DNA of 10,622 bases from CAYXRK01 sp964467615 (GTDB lineage: Bacteria > Hydrogenedentota > Hydrogenedentia > Hydrogenedentales > GCA-2746185): positions 1-10,622 of the forward strand of contig CAYXRK010000165.1 in the NCBI GenBank assembly GCA_964467615.1. Reading direction: 5' to 3'. Shown in pieces: positions 1 to 6,715 of this stretch (its first letter is position 1; every line of letters begins with the position of its first letter). The notes below the pieces were generated by a model, which did no database searches, was not told where the DNA came from, and saw only the letters and a program-made list of their open reading frames with translations. Made by a program: the position numbers and the translations under genes.

Positions 1-90
1 CTCTCCTTCACCCTCGCCCTCTCCTTCACCCTCGCCCTCGCCTTCTCCTTCACCCTCGCCTTCTCCTTCACCCTCGCCTTCTCCTTCTCC
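1..90 (-). repeat. 18-bp tandem repeat encoding (Glu-Gly)n
   Basis: This is a low-complexity stretch built from an imperfect 18-base unit, itself made of six-base Gly-Glu units; on the plus strand a typical unit is CTCGCCTTCTCCTTCACC. On the minus strand all of it reads Glu-Gly in frame with the exported protein. Third-position variation (GGA/GGC/GGT, GAA/GAG) keeps the protein repeat perfect while the DNA units differ, which points to selection on the peptide. Unit number may vary between strains or be misassembled, since the repeat continues past the window edge. Confidence 0.9.
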
Positions 91-1053
91 GCCGCCGAGA
101 AGCGCCTGACCGGAATCGATGTCAACGATGAGCGACGAGACGTCGATCGCTTCGAAATCCGAGCCATGCACATCTCGTAACTCGCCGAGCGCATCATCGT
201 CCCAATTCGAGTTCGGCACGCCGCTGATATACCAATTCGAGCCGTTGTCCGCGAGAACGAGACCGTACTTTTTCATCGCGCGAAGAATGGCCTGTACTTC
301 CGCCGGGAATCCGCTGATATCGAACTCCGCCTTGAGGCGAAATCGTTGGCCCATCGGCGGCAGATTGGGATCGGTGTTGCTGCTCGCGAAATGGCGGGCC
401 GGCCACACGTACGCGCGGCGCGTTTCCGATGCCGTGAACCGCAGTGCGTGCGTGATTTCCCCGGCCTCGACCGCCTCCTCGTAGCGCGCGAGCCCAGGGA
501 AAATCGGCAGGCCCGCGGCGTCCGCCGAGGTCCAAGTATCCGGCCGCAAATCGTTCGAGGCGAGGTCGTAGATCGCGCCCGAGCCAGCGGTCCACGTGCC
601 GTCACCCACGGGAAACGCGTAGTACAACTCGTAGAGTAGGCACTGCCCCTCGGCGATGATGAGAATGTGCCGGTCGCCGTCGCTATCCGGACCGCCTTCG
701 ATGGGCGGATCAGCCGGAATTGGATACGGCCCCGGCTCGCTTTCATCGGCATAGTCGAATGACACTTCTACCAACGGCTGGTCCTCCGGCACCACGACGA
801 ACGGAATGCCTATCGGCGCGCCCTCATACACCGTGCCGAAGTCCGGGTGGAGTCCTGTTCCCGCGCCGATGCTCGCGATGTACGCATCCGAGTTCGGATC
901 CACCGGCAATGTATCCACCGGCGTGTTCCAAATGTTGTCCGCCGGAAGTATGGTGCATTCGGGTGGAATGTCTTGCGCTGACGTCACGGATGCGATGGCA
1001 ACGGCGCACACCCCAACACGCGAGGCCCATCGAGAAAGATCCGTGAAGTTCAT
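1..1053 (-). CDS. Exported protein of unknown function with Glu-Gly repeat tail (3' end outside window)
   Basis: The frame stays open from an ATG at 1053 to the window edge, giving 351 residues without a stop. Residues 1-26 look like a Sec signal peptide: a short charged start, a hydrophobic stretch (VGVCAVAIASV) and a likely signal peptidase I site after TSA, before QD. The mature part (about 30-320) is a single globular-looking region, rich in Trp, Pro and Asp, with stretches such as DNIWNTPVD, PYPIPADPPIEGG, RAYVWPARHFASS and LADNGSNWYISG. These resemble, from memory, a widespread family of secreted bacterial proteins without a known activity. From residue 322 the protein becomes alternating Glu-Gly, probably a linker to a further C-terminal part outside the window. 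The start lies 6 bases after the stop of the hydrolase remnant, so the two were probably one operon. I see no strong ribosome-binding site; translation may depend on the upstream gene. Confidence 0.85.
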   Translation of the reverse strand, partial: MNFTDLSRWASRVGVCAVAIASVTSAQDIPPECTILPADNIWNTPVDTLPVDPNSDAYIASIGAGTGLHPDFGTVYEGAPIGIPFVVVPEDQPLVEVSFDYADESEPGPYPIPADPPIEGGPDSDGDRHILIIAEGQCLLYELYYAFPVGDGTWTAGSGAIYDLASNDLRPDTWTSADAAGLPIFPGLARYEEAVEAGEITHALRFTASETRRAYVWPARHFASSNTDPNLPPMGQRFRLKAEFDISGFPAEVQAILRAMKKYGLVLADNGSNWYISGVPNSNWDDDALGELRDVHGSDFEAIDVSSLIVDIDSGQALLGGGEGEGEGEGEGEGEGEGEGEGEGEGEGEGE

Positions 1054-1059
1054 ATCGGG

Positions 1060-1708
1060 CTACGCGCTTTTTCCAATCTTTCGGTCCATCCAATCGATCA
1101 CGATGTGGTCCAGTTCGTCGGCCTTTTCCTGTTGCGTCCAATGGCCGCAGTCCTTGACGGTGTACTTCTCGAGGTCGGGGATGAAGTCCTCCATTCCGTC
1201 GGCCGAAGACGGCCGTAGAATGACGTCATGCTCCGCGCCGACGTATAGGCACGGCACGTCGATTTGCCACTTCGCGGTCGCGAACGCCTGCGCCGCGAAC
1301 TTCGCCGCCCGATACCAGTTGAGACCGCCGGTGAACCCGGTCTTCTCGAACGTGTCGACGTAGTAGTCGACCTCCGCCTTCGGCAACAGCGGTTCGCCCG
1401 GGAACGAATCGCGCTCGAGCATGCCGAGCAGATTCAGCTGGCGCTCGGGCGAGTCTTCGGGCAGCGCCTTGAAGCGTTCGACGTTCCAAATGTCGCCCTT
1501 GCGCAGAATCATGTCAAAGGTCTTGCGCACGTCTTTCGAGAGCGATTTCTCCGCGCGCCCCGGCTCCTGGAATTGGTTGACGTAGTAGTTCTCCGTCATC
1601 ACGATGAGCGGCGGCACGGCGGGTTTCTTCAGCGGCATCGTCGTCGGCCGCTGGCAGGGGGTGTTCACGCCGATCACCCCGAGGCAGCGCTCGGGTTGCG
1701 TGGACTAT
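1060..1708 (-). pseudogene. C-terminal remnant of an epoxide-hydrolase-like alpha/beta hydrolase, 5' part missing
   Basis: The intact stretch from GTG at 1677 to the stop at 1060 encodes 205 residues, against roughly 300-330 for soluble epoxide hydrolases. It matches the second half of that family: a VIGVNTP strand after the lost nucleophile elbow, a cap domain with FQEPGRAE and GLNWYR (cap tyrosines that activate the epoxide in this family), the acid-bearing loop GAEHDVILRP and the catalytic histidine in CGHWTQQE. The nucleophile elbow (HDWGG-type) and oxyanion region are absent, so the product cannot be active. In-frame family-like codons (PERCLG) continue upstream to about 1700, then a TAG occurs near 1717 and the sequence belongs to the recombinase. 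The GTG overlaps the recombinase stop as GTGA and could allow translation of a dead fragment. The missing N-terminal half is expected on the far side of the element, outside the window. Confidence 0.8.
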
Positions 1709-3188
1709 TTGCCACCAATTCACCTGAAACGGGTAGGTAGGCCAGGTTGATCTCCACAACGTCTTTGCCAATAACGATTTGGTCGGTAATGTGTTCGACG
1801 ATGCGGCGGCGGTCGTCGGGTTCCAACCGGGGCCAGCGGTCGTAGAGGTCCTTGGCCTCGAATAGCACGTCGTCAGCGGACAGGAGGTTGACCTTGAGGT
1901 AATCGATTTCGGCTTGGAGCCGGGGAATCTCGTCTTCGAGTTGGTTCAAGCGTTCCTGGAGGGGGTTGTATCGCTTGCCAAAGCCTTCGGTGGGAATCTC
2001 GCCCTTGTGGTGTAGGTCGAACAGTTCGTCCATGTGGCTCTGGACCTGGACTTTTTCGCGTTCGAGCTTGTCCAGAAGCTGTTCGCGGTCGGCGATTTCC
2101 TGATTGGCATCAGCCAGGAGTTCGGAGATGTCGTCTGGGGAGTGGAAAAAGCCCTTGAGTTCTTCGTAGAACACGCCTTCGAGGTCTTGAATGGGGATTT
2201 TATTGCGGCATTTCTGGCAGACGTACTTCGGCGTGTTTGAGGGTACGTACATCTTTTGTCCGCAATGGCAGATGGCCAGCCCGGCGAACAGGTGGACCGG
2301 CTTCTTACCGGGCCGTTTGGCCAGCTTCTTGCGTTGGTCTTCCAAGATAAGGTTGCACTGGTTCCAAACATCTTCGGACACGATGGCTTCGACTTCCGTG
2401 AGTACCCATTCGCTTTCGGGTTTTAGTGTCCGGCGATTCTCGTCGCCGGAGTTTTTCGTGTAGTTGGCCCGGCGGACGCCCTTGGCGGTGGGGTCTCTCA
2501 ACAGCCGGTCGACGGAAGAATCCGACCAGAGGCCACCGTTACGCGTGCGGTGACCGGCGTCATTGAGCAACCGTGCCACGGTCATCTTGCGCCGATGTTG
2601 CAGGAACAAGTCGTAGATCAGTTTCCTCACTGGTGTTTCGTCCGGATTCGTCGTCAATTTGCCAGACTTCCACTGGTAGCCATAGGGAGCTTTCCCACCC
2701 AAGGGTTTACCGAGCTTGGCGCGTATGGGAACGGACGCGGCCACGCGTTCGGCGATCTCGGCGCGCTCCCACTCCGCCATGGCTGCGACAATCGTAAAGA
2801 AGAGCCGGCCAGCCGCTGTGGAGGTATCGATGGCCTCCTGGAGCGAGATGAGGTCCGCACCGTGGGCCTGGAAGATGTCAGCGAAGTCCAGCAGGTCACG
2901 GGTGCTGCGGGCTAGGCGCGCGAGTTTGGAAAAGATGAGGCCGGTGATTGTGCCACGGTCGAGATCTGCCAGCATGCGTTTCGACTCGGGATGTTCCTTG
3001 ACAGCCTTGCCGCTCACGCCTTCGAGGTGATAGACCTCGATCACCTGCCAGCCCTTGGCTTCGGCGTAGTACCGCGCCCGCTGTTCGTGGTGCTGCGGAC
3101 TCTCGCCTCTTGCCTGGTCTTCGGTTGATACGCGAATCCAGATGCCTACGCGCTTGTCGGTCGGATCAATCTTGGCGCGCTTGTCCAT
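1674..3188 (-). CDS. Large serine recombinase (site-specific integrase)
   Basis: A 504-residue protein that would cut and rejoin DNA through a serine intermediate to insert or excise the element. Residues about 13-150 form the resolvase catalytic domain: R19 and S21 in IRVSTEDQ (S21 the nucleophile), FSKLARLAR with K88, R91 and R94, and AAMAEWERAEIAERV before the long helix E. Residues 160-285 are the recombinase DNA-binding domain (GKAPYGYQ, ARLLNDAGHRTRNGG, LLRDPTAKG). A zinc ribbon follows (C307, C309, C324, C327), then a charged coiled coil (about 355-435). The ATG at 3188 is chosen over the in-frame ATG at 3215 because GGAGGT lies 7 bases before it, and an extended -10 at 3219-3224 would start transcription inside the longer version. 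The last residues (about 497-504, RNPSAASG) are read from apparently target-derived DNA. All key catalytic residues are present, so it is probably functional. Confidence 0.93.
   Translation of the reverse strand: MDKRAKIDPTDKRVGIWIRVSTEDQARGESPQHHEQRARYYAEAKGWQVIEVYHLEGVSGKAVKEHPESKRMLADLDRGTITGLIFSKLARLARSTRDLLDFADIFQAHGADLISLQEAIDTSTAAGRLFFTIVAAMAEWERAEIAERVAASVPIRAKLGKPLGGKAPYGYQWKSGKLTTNPDETPVRKLIYDLFLQHRRKMTVARLLNDAGHRTRNGGLWSDSSVDRLLRDPTAKGVRRANYTKNSGDENRRTLKPESEWVLTEVEAIVSEDVWNQCNLILEDQRKKLAKRPGKKPVHLFAGLAICHCGQKMYVPSNTPKYVCQKCRNKIPIQDLEGVFYEELKGFFHSPDDISELLADANQEIADREQLLDKLEREKVQVQSHMDELFDLHHKGEIPTEGFGKRYNPLQERLNQLEDEIPRLQAEIDYLKVNLLSADDVLFEAKDLYDRWPRLEPDDRRRIVEHITDQIVIGKDVVEINLAYLPVSGELVANSPRNPSAASG
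1690..1715. other. Probable integration junction (attL or attR) of the element
   Basis: Here the hydrolase-like reading frame breaks off and the coding region of the serine recombinase ends. Large serine recombinases usually sit beside the attachment site they act on, and their crossover core is only a few bases, so the exact bases cannot be fixed from one end. The bounds come from the last codons that fit the hydrolase (Pro-Glu-Arg-Cys, about 1688-1699) and the in-frame TAG just beyond (about 1717). The matching end is not in the window. Confidence 0.55.
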
Positions 3189-3218
3189 CGACGTCACCTC
3201 CGATGCCGAGAACACAAA

Positions 3219-3227
3219 AGTATATCA
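3219..3227 (-). promoter_or_regulatory. Extended -10 promoter for the recombinase
   Basis: On the minus strand the sequence is TGATATACT: a TATACT hexamer (5 of 6 to consensus) preceded by a TGn motif. No good -35 lies at the usual distance, as expected for extended -10 promoters. Transcription would begin around 3212, leaving a leader of about 24 bases with GGAGGT before the ATG at 3188. An eight-base palindrome, CACCGGTG (3227-3234), overlaps its upstream edge and could be a regulator site. Confidence 0.5.
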
Positions 3228-3269
3228 CCGGTGGCGCATGGGTGACCGGGGGTTCGGCGCGGTCAAAAT

Positions 3270-3382
3270 AAAAAAGCCCCGCGCGGCCAATAGACAAGAA
3301 ATAAGGGGCAAGTCAATTTCACGAAAGACAAGGACTGAAAGAACTGTATGGCTGAACAAGGCTAAATGTCTTTCCCCGCTTA
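3270..3382 (-). ncRNA. Candidate structured leader or small RNA ending in a terminator-like hairpin
   Basis: A transcript starting near 3382 from the strong promoter just upstream would be about 113 nt. Minus-strand GAAAGACA (3367-3374) can pair perfectly with TGTCTTTC (3323-3330), enclosing a 36-nt loop. Next, GCCCC (3305-3309) can pair with GGGGC (3276-3280), followed at once by six T (3270-3275) and then a further T-rich run, as in an intrinsic terminator with a long loop. GGGG at 3374-3377 could instead pair with the same CCCC, giving two competing folds as in an attenuator. No convincing open frame lies inside. It matches no RNA family I recognise. It could be a free small RNA or an attenuated leader of the recombinase gene. 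Confidence 0.35.
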
Positions 3383-3388
3383 CTGGGT

Positions 3389-3416
3389 ATTATATAGGCC
3401 ACGTCAGAACTGGCAA
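3389..3416 (-). promoter_or_regulatory. Near-consensus sigma-70 promoter reading toward the recombinase
   Basis: The minus strand has TTGCCA at 3411-3416 (5 of 6 to the -35 consensus), a 16-base spacer and TATAAT at 3389-3394 (6 of 6). This is the best housekeeping promoter match I found in the window. It points away from the nuclease operon terminator and toward the recombinase, which starts about 194 bases downstream of the predicted start. The first product would be the structured RNA candidate at 3270-3382. Confidence 0.6.
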
Positions 3417-3495
3417 GACGCTGAAACTCGCCGTTGGCGATGTATTTTGAGACTTCCTGCTGCGCGTTCTCACGAGATGGTCAACTCCATACTAG

Positions 3496-3522
3496 AAAAA
3501 AGCCAACATCGGGGATGTTGGC
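3496..3522 (-). terminator. Rho-independent terminator of the SWIM/nuclease operon
   Basis: On the minus strand a perfect 9-bp stem, GCCAACATC / GATGTTGGC, encloses a 3-base loop (CCC) and is followed directly by TTTTTT. It starts 8 bases after the nuclease stop codon, as expected for the end of that transcript. It separates the operon from the recombinase control region. Confidence 0.9.
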
Positions 3523-3530
3523 TGTAGAAC

Positions 3531-4328
3531 TTAGGCGACTTGGACAAGCGTTTCATTCGCTTGCTGCTCGTCGCCCATGCAAATGGGTAGAAAGTCGCAC
3601 TGGGCGCACCATTTGCCGGGCCGTTTGTAGAACCGGCCGGACAGGATGTCCTGCGATACCAATTTGACCTTGGTCAGGTACTCGGCGACTTGAGCACCCG
3701 TGCGCTTGGACACGTACCAGTCGATGCGCGGTTCTTTCGTCTTGACGAACACGCACAGCGCTGCTTGCTTCGCGTCCGGCTTTGCTAATTGATACGCCGT
3801 CAACTGGTCGTTCAACACGACCTCGTGCTCGGCGTACTTACTCCCGGCCGTTTTGAAGTCCACAATGGTTGTCCGGTCATCCAGGCGTGCCACCAAGTCG
3901 ATGACGCCCACGAACGGCACATCGAGGTTTGTGGTACGAAGCTCGAACCGGTCTTCGCAGGCCTCCACCGACGTGATTCGAGGAAGCTCTTCGTCCTGGA
4001 ACTTCCGAAGGAGTAGTTCGCCACGTTCCCGCAACGTCTTCCACGACTCGCGGTACGCGAAATGGAGTTCCTGCTTCTCGTAGTCGTTCCAGAGTCGCAC
4101 AAACGACTCGGCGGCATCGACGCCTTCGTTGAACAAATCCGACAACGACCGATGGACGCACTGGCCGAACTCCAAGCTGCCCGATGGAACGCGCGTCCGG
4201 TAGCCCGCCACGTAGTACAGCCGGTACTGTTCGGGACAGAGGAGGTATCGATTGACCCGCGAGTACGAGAGGTGAGACAACACACCCGCGCCAACGGCTC
4301 CGTCCTTCATAGCGAGTTCGGGGGCCAT
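3531..4328 (-). CDS. RecB/Cas4-type PD-(D/E)XK nuclease with iron-sulfur cluster motif
   Basis: A 265-residue protein of the PDDEXK_1 / AddB-Cas4 type, predicted to cut or resect DNA ends. Visible landmarks, in order: LSYSRVNRYLLCPEQYRLYY with C31; GQCVHRSL with H59; FVGVIDLVARLDD with D144; TTIVDFKTA with D157 and K159; QLTAYQ with Q175 and Y179; and a C-terminal cysteine cluster C241-x2-C244-x5-C250. H-D-D-K-Q-Y is the full active-site set of the RecB-like branch. C31 plus the three late cysteines match the split 4Fe-4S ligands of AddB and Cas4. Its length is that of a stand-alone nuclease, with no helicase domain. The ATG overlaps the preceding stop as TAATG, so translation is probably coupled to the SWIM gene; no good independent ribosome-binding site is seen. 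No Cas1, Cas2 or CRISPR array is in the window, so a CRISPR role is unsupported. A phage-type or element-borne recombination exonuclease is more likely. Confidence 0.88.
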   Translation of the reverse strand: MAPELAMKDGAVGAGVLSHLSYSRVNRYLLCPEQYRLYYVAGYRTRVPSGSLEFGQCVHRSLSDLFNEGVDAAESFVRLWNDYEKQELHFAYRESWKTLRERGELLLRKFQDEELPRITSVEACEDRFELRTTNLDVPFVGVIDLVARLDDRTTIVDFKTAGSKYAEHEVVLNDQLTAYQLAKPDAKQAALCVFVKTKEPRIDWYVSKRTGAQVAEYLTKVKLVSQDILSGRFYKRPGKWCAQCDFLPICMGDEQQANETLVQVA

Positions 4329-5263
4329 TAGTAGGGTATCTCGTCTTCGCGAAAGGAACCTTCGCGCTTGGGAAACACCCGTACGATGTTGACATAGCGT
4401 CCATCAGCGCTTGGCCGGGTAACCACACGACAGGGGTGATTGAGCGTGGTTCCTTTCTCGATCCGCACGTTGCGATCGGGAAACCCTGCGGCAGCCAAGT
4501 GTTGTGCGATTTGCGTGCGCGTTCCGAAAAGCCTGAACGCGCGGCGGTCGGCCTTGACGTTGATGTACCAACGCCAGCCCGAGCGGGTTTGCATGCCGTC
4601 CATATCGGTCATCCATGCAGGTTCCGAGTCTTCGTCATCCGGCTCATGCTCGGTTTCCTCGCCGGAGGGGTAAGGCGGATCCGGCGCGTGGGCGGCCGCT
4701 GGTGCCCCGCCGTTGCCGGAGCGGTTCTTGGTCGCGTTCCGCCGGTGCTGCAGGAAGCGGGTCACGATGGCCCCCTGAACGGAGACTGTGCGTACCGCCT
4801 GGTCGACGATGTACTGGGCGTCGATTCCCTCCACCGGGTGGGTGAACTCGACCGACAGCGAATCGATACGGCCGTCAGGACTCACGCTACGTTTGACGAC
4901 CATGTGCGTCGGCGCCGCGAGTTCCCCGTTGCCGTTGTTTCCAAATGCTGCGGCCGAAGGAACTGGCTGCTGCTGTAGCGGCTGCCTAGGCGTCGGGGGT
5001 GTAGTCCGCGTTTCGGAATCGACTCCTGCTTCCCGATACACCGCCAGGATATGGACGCAGCGGTAGCCGGGCTTGTTCCGTTTCCACTGGAAGTCCGCGC
5101 AGGTGCAGGTAGGGACTTCCGGCGTGCCCTTCACGTCGTAGGTCGCGCCGGGGTTCATGGTTGAGTACACCCGGAACCCGTCGTCTTGGGCGATGACCAC
5201 CCAGTATGTCGGTTCACCGTCTTGCTGCGTTGCTGGGTCTTGCGCCACGTTTTCCTGTCTCAT
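4328..5263 (-). CDS. SWIM zinc-finger protein with SSB-like acidic C-terminal tip
   Basis: A 311-residue protein of mixed architecture. Residues 20-75 form a SWIM-type zinc finger: CTC (C53, C55), a 13-residue spacer, then CVH (C69, H71), the C-x-C-xn-C-x-H signature used for DNA or protein binding. A Pro/Gln-rich linker (about 82-115) leads to a compact region of about 55 residues (118-172, from MVVKRSVSPDG). An acidic, low-complexity hinge follows (about 178-215), then a C-terminal domain of about 80 residues beginning SGWRWYINVKADRRAFRLFG. The protein ends in EDEIPY, which closely resembles the DDDIPF-type tip that single-stranded DNA-binding proteins use to recruit repair and replication enzymes. 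The start is supported by AAGGAG 7 bases before the ATG. Coupling to the nuclease suggests that it loads or guides that enzyme, for instance as a single-strand-binding or annealing partner; this is inference. I recognise no named family for the whole protein. Confidence 0.82.
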   Translation of the reverse strand: MRQENVAQDPATQQDGEPTYWVVIAQDDGFRVYSTMNPGATYDVKGTPEVPTCTCADFQWKRNKPGYRCVHILAVYREAGVDSETRTTPPTPRQPLQQQPVPSAAAFGNNGNGELAAPTHMVVKRSVSPDGRIDSLSVEFTHPVEGIDAQYIVDQAVRTVSVQGAIVTRFLQHRRNATKNRSGNGGAPAAAHAPDPPYPSGEETEHEPDDEDSEPAWMTDMDGMQTRSGWRWYINVKADRRAFRLFGTRTQIAQHLAAAGFPDRNVRIEKGTTLNHPCRVVTRPSADGRYVNIVRVFPKREGSFREDEIPY

Positions 5264-5316
5264 GGCAATGCTCCTTGTTCTGGTTGGGTTGCGGTTAAAG
5301 AACGATGGTGCTTTTC

Positions 5317-5344
5317 ACTTTAGGGGAGCTACACGGAAGCACAA
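5317..5344 (-). promoter_or_regulatory. Weak candidate promoter for the SWIM/nuclease operon
   Basis: In the 154-bp gap between the divergent genes the minus strand has TTGTGC (5339-5344), a 16-base spacer and TAAAGT (5317-5322). The match is modest (3 of 6 and 4 of 6), but the place is right, giving a leader of about 45-50 bases. I found no convincing counterpart for the plus-strand ATPase gene in the same gap. Confidence 0.25.
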
Positions 5345-5417
5345 GGCGGGGAAAGGCACCGGCGACGGCGTGTCGAGCGCCCTTGGCGCGTCCATTCGAA
5401 GCTGCGACGATGAGCGG

Positions 5418-6611
5418 ATGATTACTCGAAACCCCAGGGAAATCTCATTCTTCGCGCGCACCGACTTCCGGGGCCAGCACAAGGTATTTGGTATCCGTCA
5501 GAGAGACCGGCTGCACCACATGTACCTGATCGGAAAGACCGGCGTGGGCAAGTCAACGTTGCTCGCCACGCTCATCAAGCAGGACATCGAGCGCGGGCGC
5601 GGGTTGATGTTGCTCGATCCCCACGGCGAACTGGTGAGCCAGGTGCGGCAACTTGTCCCGCCGTCTCGGAGACCCGACGTGATCTATTTCAACGTCCCGG
5701 ACAACCGGGAGAGGCTTGGCTTCAATCCGTTGGAGACCGTTCCGGAGAATCGGCGAAGTCTCGCGGCGGGCGGTCTACTGGACGCGTTCAAGAAACTCTG
5801 GGCCGACTCCTGGGGGCCGCGCCTGGAACATATTCTTCGTAACGCGATCCACGCGCTATTAGAGCACCCCGGCGCAACGCTTGCGGATATCCCCCGTATC
5901 CTGGACGACAGTTCATTCCGAAAAACCGTCGCCGCCAACGTGACCAACGCCGAAGTGCGGCGCTTTTGGCTTAAGGAGTTTGAAGGGTACCCGGCGCGGT
6001 TGAAGGCCGAGGCCATCGCGCCGATTCAGAACAAAGTCGGGGCCTTTCTGACCGACCCCGTACTTCGCGATGTGTTGACGGTACCGCGCGGCAGCATTCG
6101 ACTCCGCGAAATCATGGACGAGGGCAAGGTGCTGCTGGTGGATCTCAGCAAGGGCAAGATTGGGGAAGATACGTCTTCGTTGCTCGGATCGCTGCTGGCA
6201 TCGCGCATCAATCTGGCCGCGCTCAGCCGTGCAGACACGCCGGAACGAGAACGCCGCGATTTCTTCGTCTACCTGGATGAGTTCCAGACGTTTACTTCGC
6301 TGTCATTCGTCACGATGCTTTCCGAGCTTCGCAAGTATCATGTTGGCGCGGTGCTGGCCCACCAATATCTCGCGCAACTGGACGAGCAAGTGAAGGAGGG
6401 GATCCTTGGCAACGTAGGCACGCTCGTCGTATTTCGCCTCGGCGCGACCGACGCCGAAGTCTTCGCCCAGGAGTTTGATCCCCACTTTACGGAAACCGAC
6501 ATCACCAACCTTGCCAACTTTCGGGCCTATCTGAAACTAATGATTGACGGCCAAGTCTCGGCTCCGTTCAGCGCGGAGACGATTCCTCCAGAGTCACTCA
6601 ATGAGACGTGA
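5418..6611 (+). CDS. TraD/VirD4-like DNA-translocase ATPase, short form (397 aa)
   Basis: A RecA-fold ATPase of the DUF87 / conjugative DNA-transfer (TraD-TraG-VirD4) group, expected to form a hexameric ring and move DNA or power a secretion channel. Walker A is GKTGVGKST (residues 39-47, K45), the first acidic strand is MLLDPHGE (D67) and the second, catalytic one is FFVYLDEFQTF (D287, E288). A coupling-protein-like helical insert lies between them (about 95-240), and AHQYLAQLDEQV downstream is the usual sensor-like region. The frame is open upstream to 5157, but that part runs antisense through the SWIM gene. The ATG at 5418 begins just before the family-like FFARTDFRGQHKVFGI, so I take it as the start, although its ribosome-binding site is poor. 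No membrane segments or N-terminal domain are present. The protein aligns along its length with the core of the 1049-aa ATPase downstream. Confidence 0.88.
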   Translation: MITRNPREISFFARTDFRGQHKVFGIRQRDRLHHMYLIGKTGVGKSTLLATLIKQDIERGRGLMLLDPHGELVSQVRQLVPPSRRPDVIYFNVPDNRERLGFNPLETVPENRRSLAAGGLLDAFKKLWADSWGPRLEHILRNAIHALLEHPGATLADIPRILDDSSFRKTVAANVTNAEVRRFWLKEFEGYPARLKAEAIAPIQNKVGAFLTDPVLRDVLTVPRGSIRLREIMDEGKVLLVDLSKGKIGEDTSSLLGSLLASRINLAALSRADTPERERRDFFVYLDEFQTFTSLSFVTMLSELRKYHVGAVLAHQYLAQLDEQVKEGILGNVGTLVVFRLGATDAEVFAQEFDPHFTETDITNLANFRAYLKLMIDGQVSAPFSAETIPPESLNET

Positions 6612-6642
6612 TACGAACACCGTATACATACGATAGTGACAA

Positions 6643-6671
6643 TTGCGTTCCGCATGGAATTCTCGTAGTAT
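6643..6671 (+). promoter_or_regulatory. Candidate sigma-70 promoter before the 167-aa gene
   Basis: TTGCGT (6643-6648), a 17-base spacer and TAGTAT (6666-6671) fit a moderate housekeeping promoter placed about 45 bases before the ATG at 6716. A small hairpin, CCCCG/CGGGG (6675-6679 with 6690-6694), lies in the predicted leader, and the strong ribosome-binding site GGGAGGA follows. It would give the second ATPase and its partner their own transcript even if the upstream ATPase gene reads through. Confidence 0.4.
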
Positions 6672-6715
6672 CTGCCCCGTACAGTGGTGCGGGGTAGGAA
6701 CGGGAGGAGACGGGA

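Noticed and set aside
1..90. Possible CRISPR array
   Set aside because: The units are contiguous, only 18 bases long and without spacers, and they are in frame with a protein.
194..752. Overlapping open frames on both strands within the left-edge gene
   Set aside because: They are Arg/Pro-rich shadow frames of the exported protein, which has a signal peptide and ordinary residue composition over its whole length.
1264..1740. 158-codon plus-strand frame opposite the hydrolase remnant
   Set aside because: Its Arg/Leu-rich composition is typical of antisense GC-rich DNA, and the minus strand carries clear hydrolase motifs.
3142..3450. 102-codon plus-strand frame starting inside the recombinase gene
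   Set aside because: It runs antisense through the recombinase start and control region, has no ribosome-binding site and no recognisable motif. The stretch is better explained by promoters and RNA structure on the minus strand.
3531..4328. Cas4 of a CRISPR-Cas system
   Set aside because: The fold and cysteine pattern fit, but there is no Cas1, Cas2, effector or array, and the partner gene is a SWIM protein.
5157..5417. Upstream extension of the first ATPase by 87 codons
   Set aside because: The frame is open, but 5157-5263 is antisense to the well-supported SWIM gene and its ribosome-binding site. Family-like sequence begins only after 5418.
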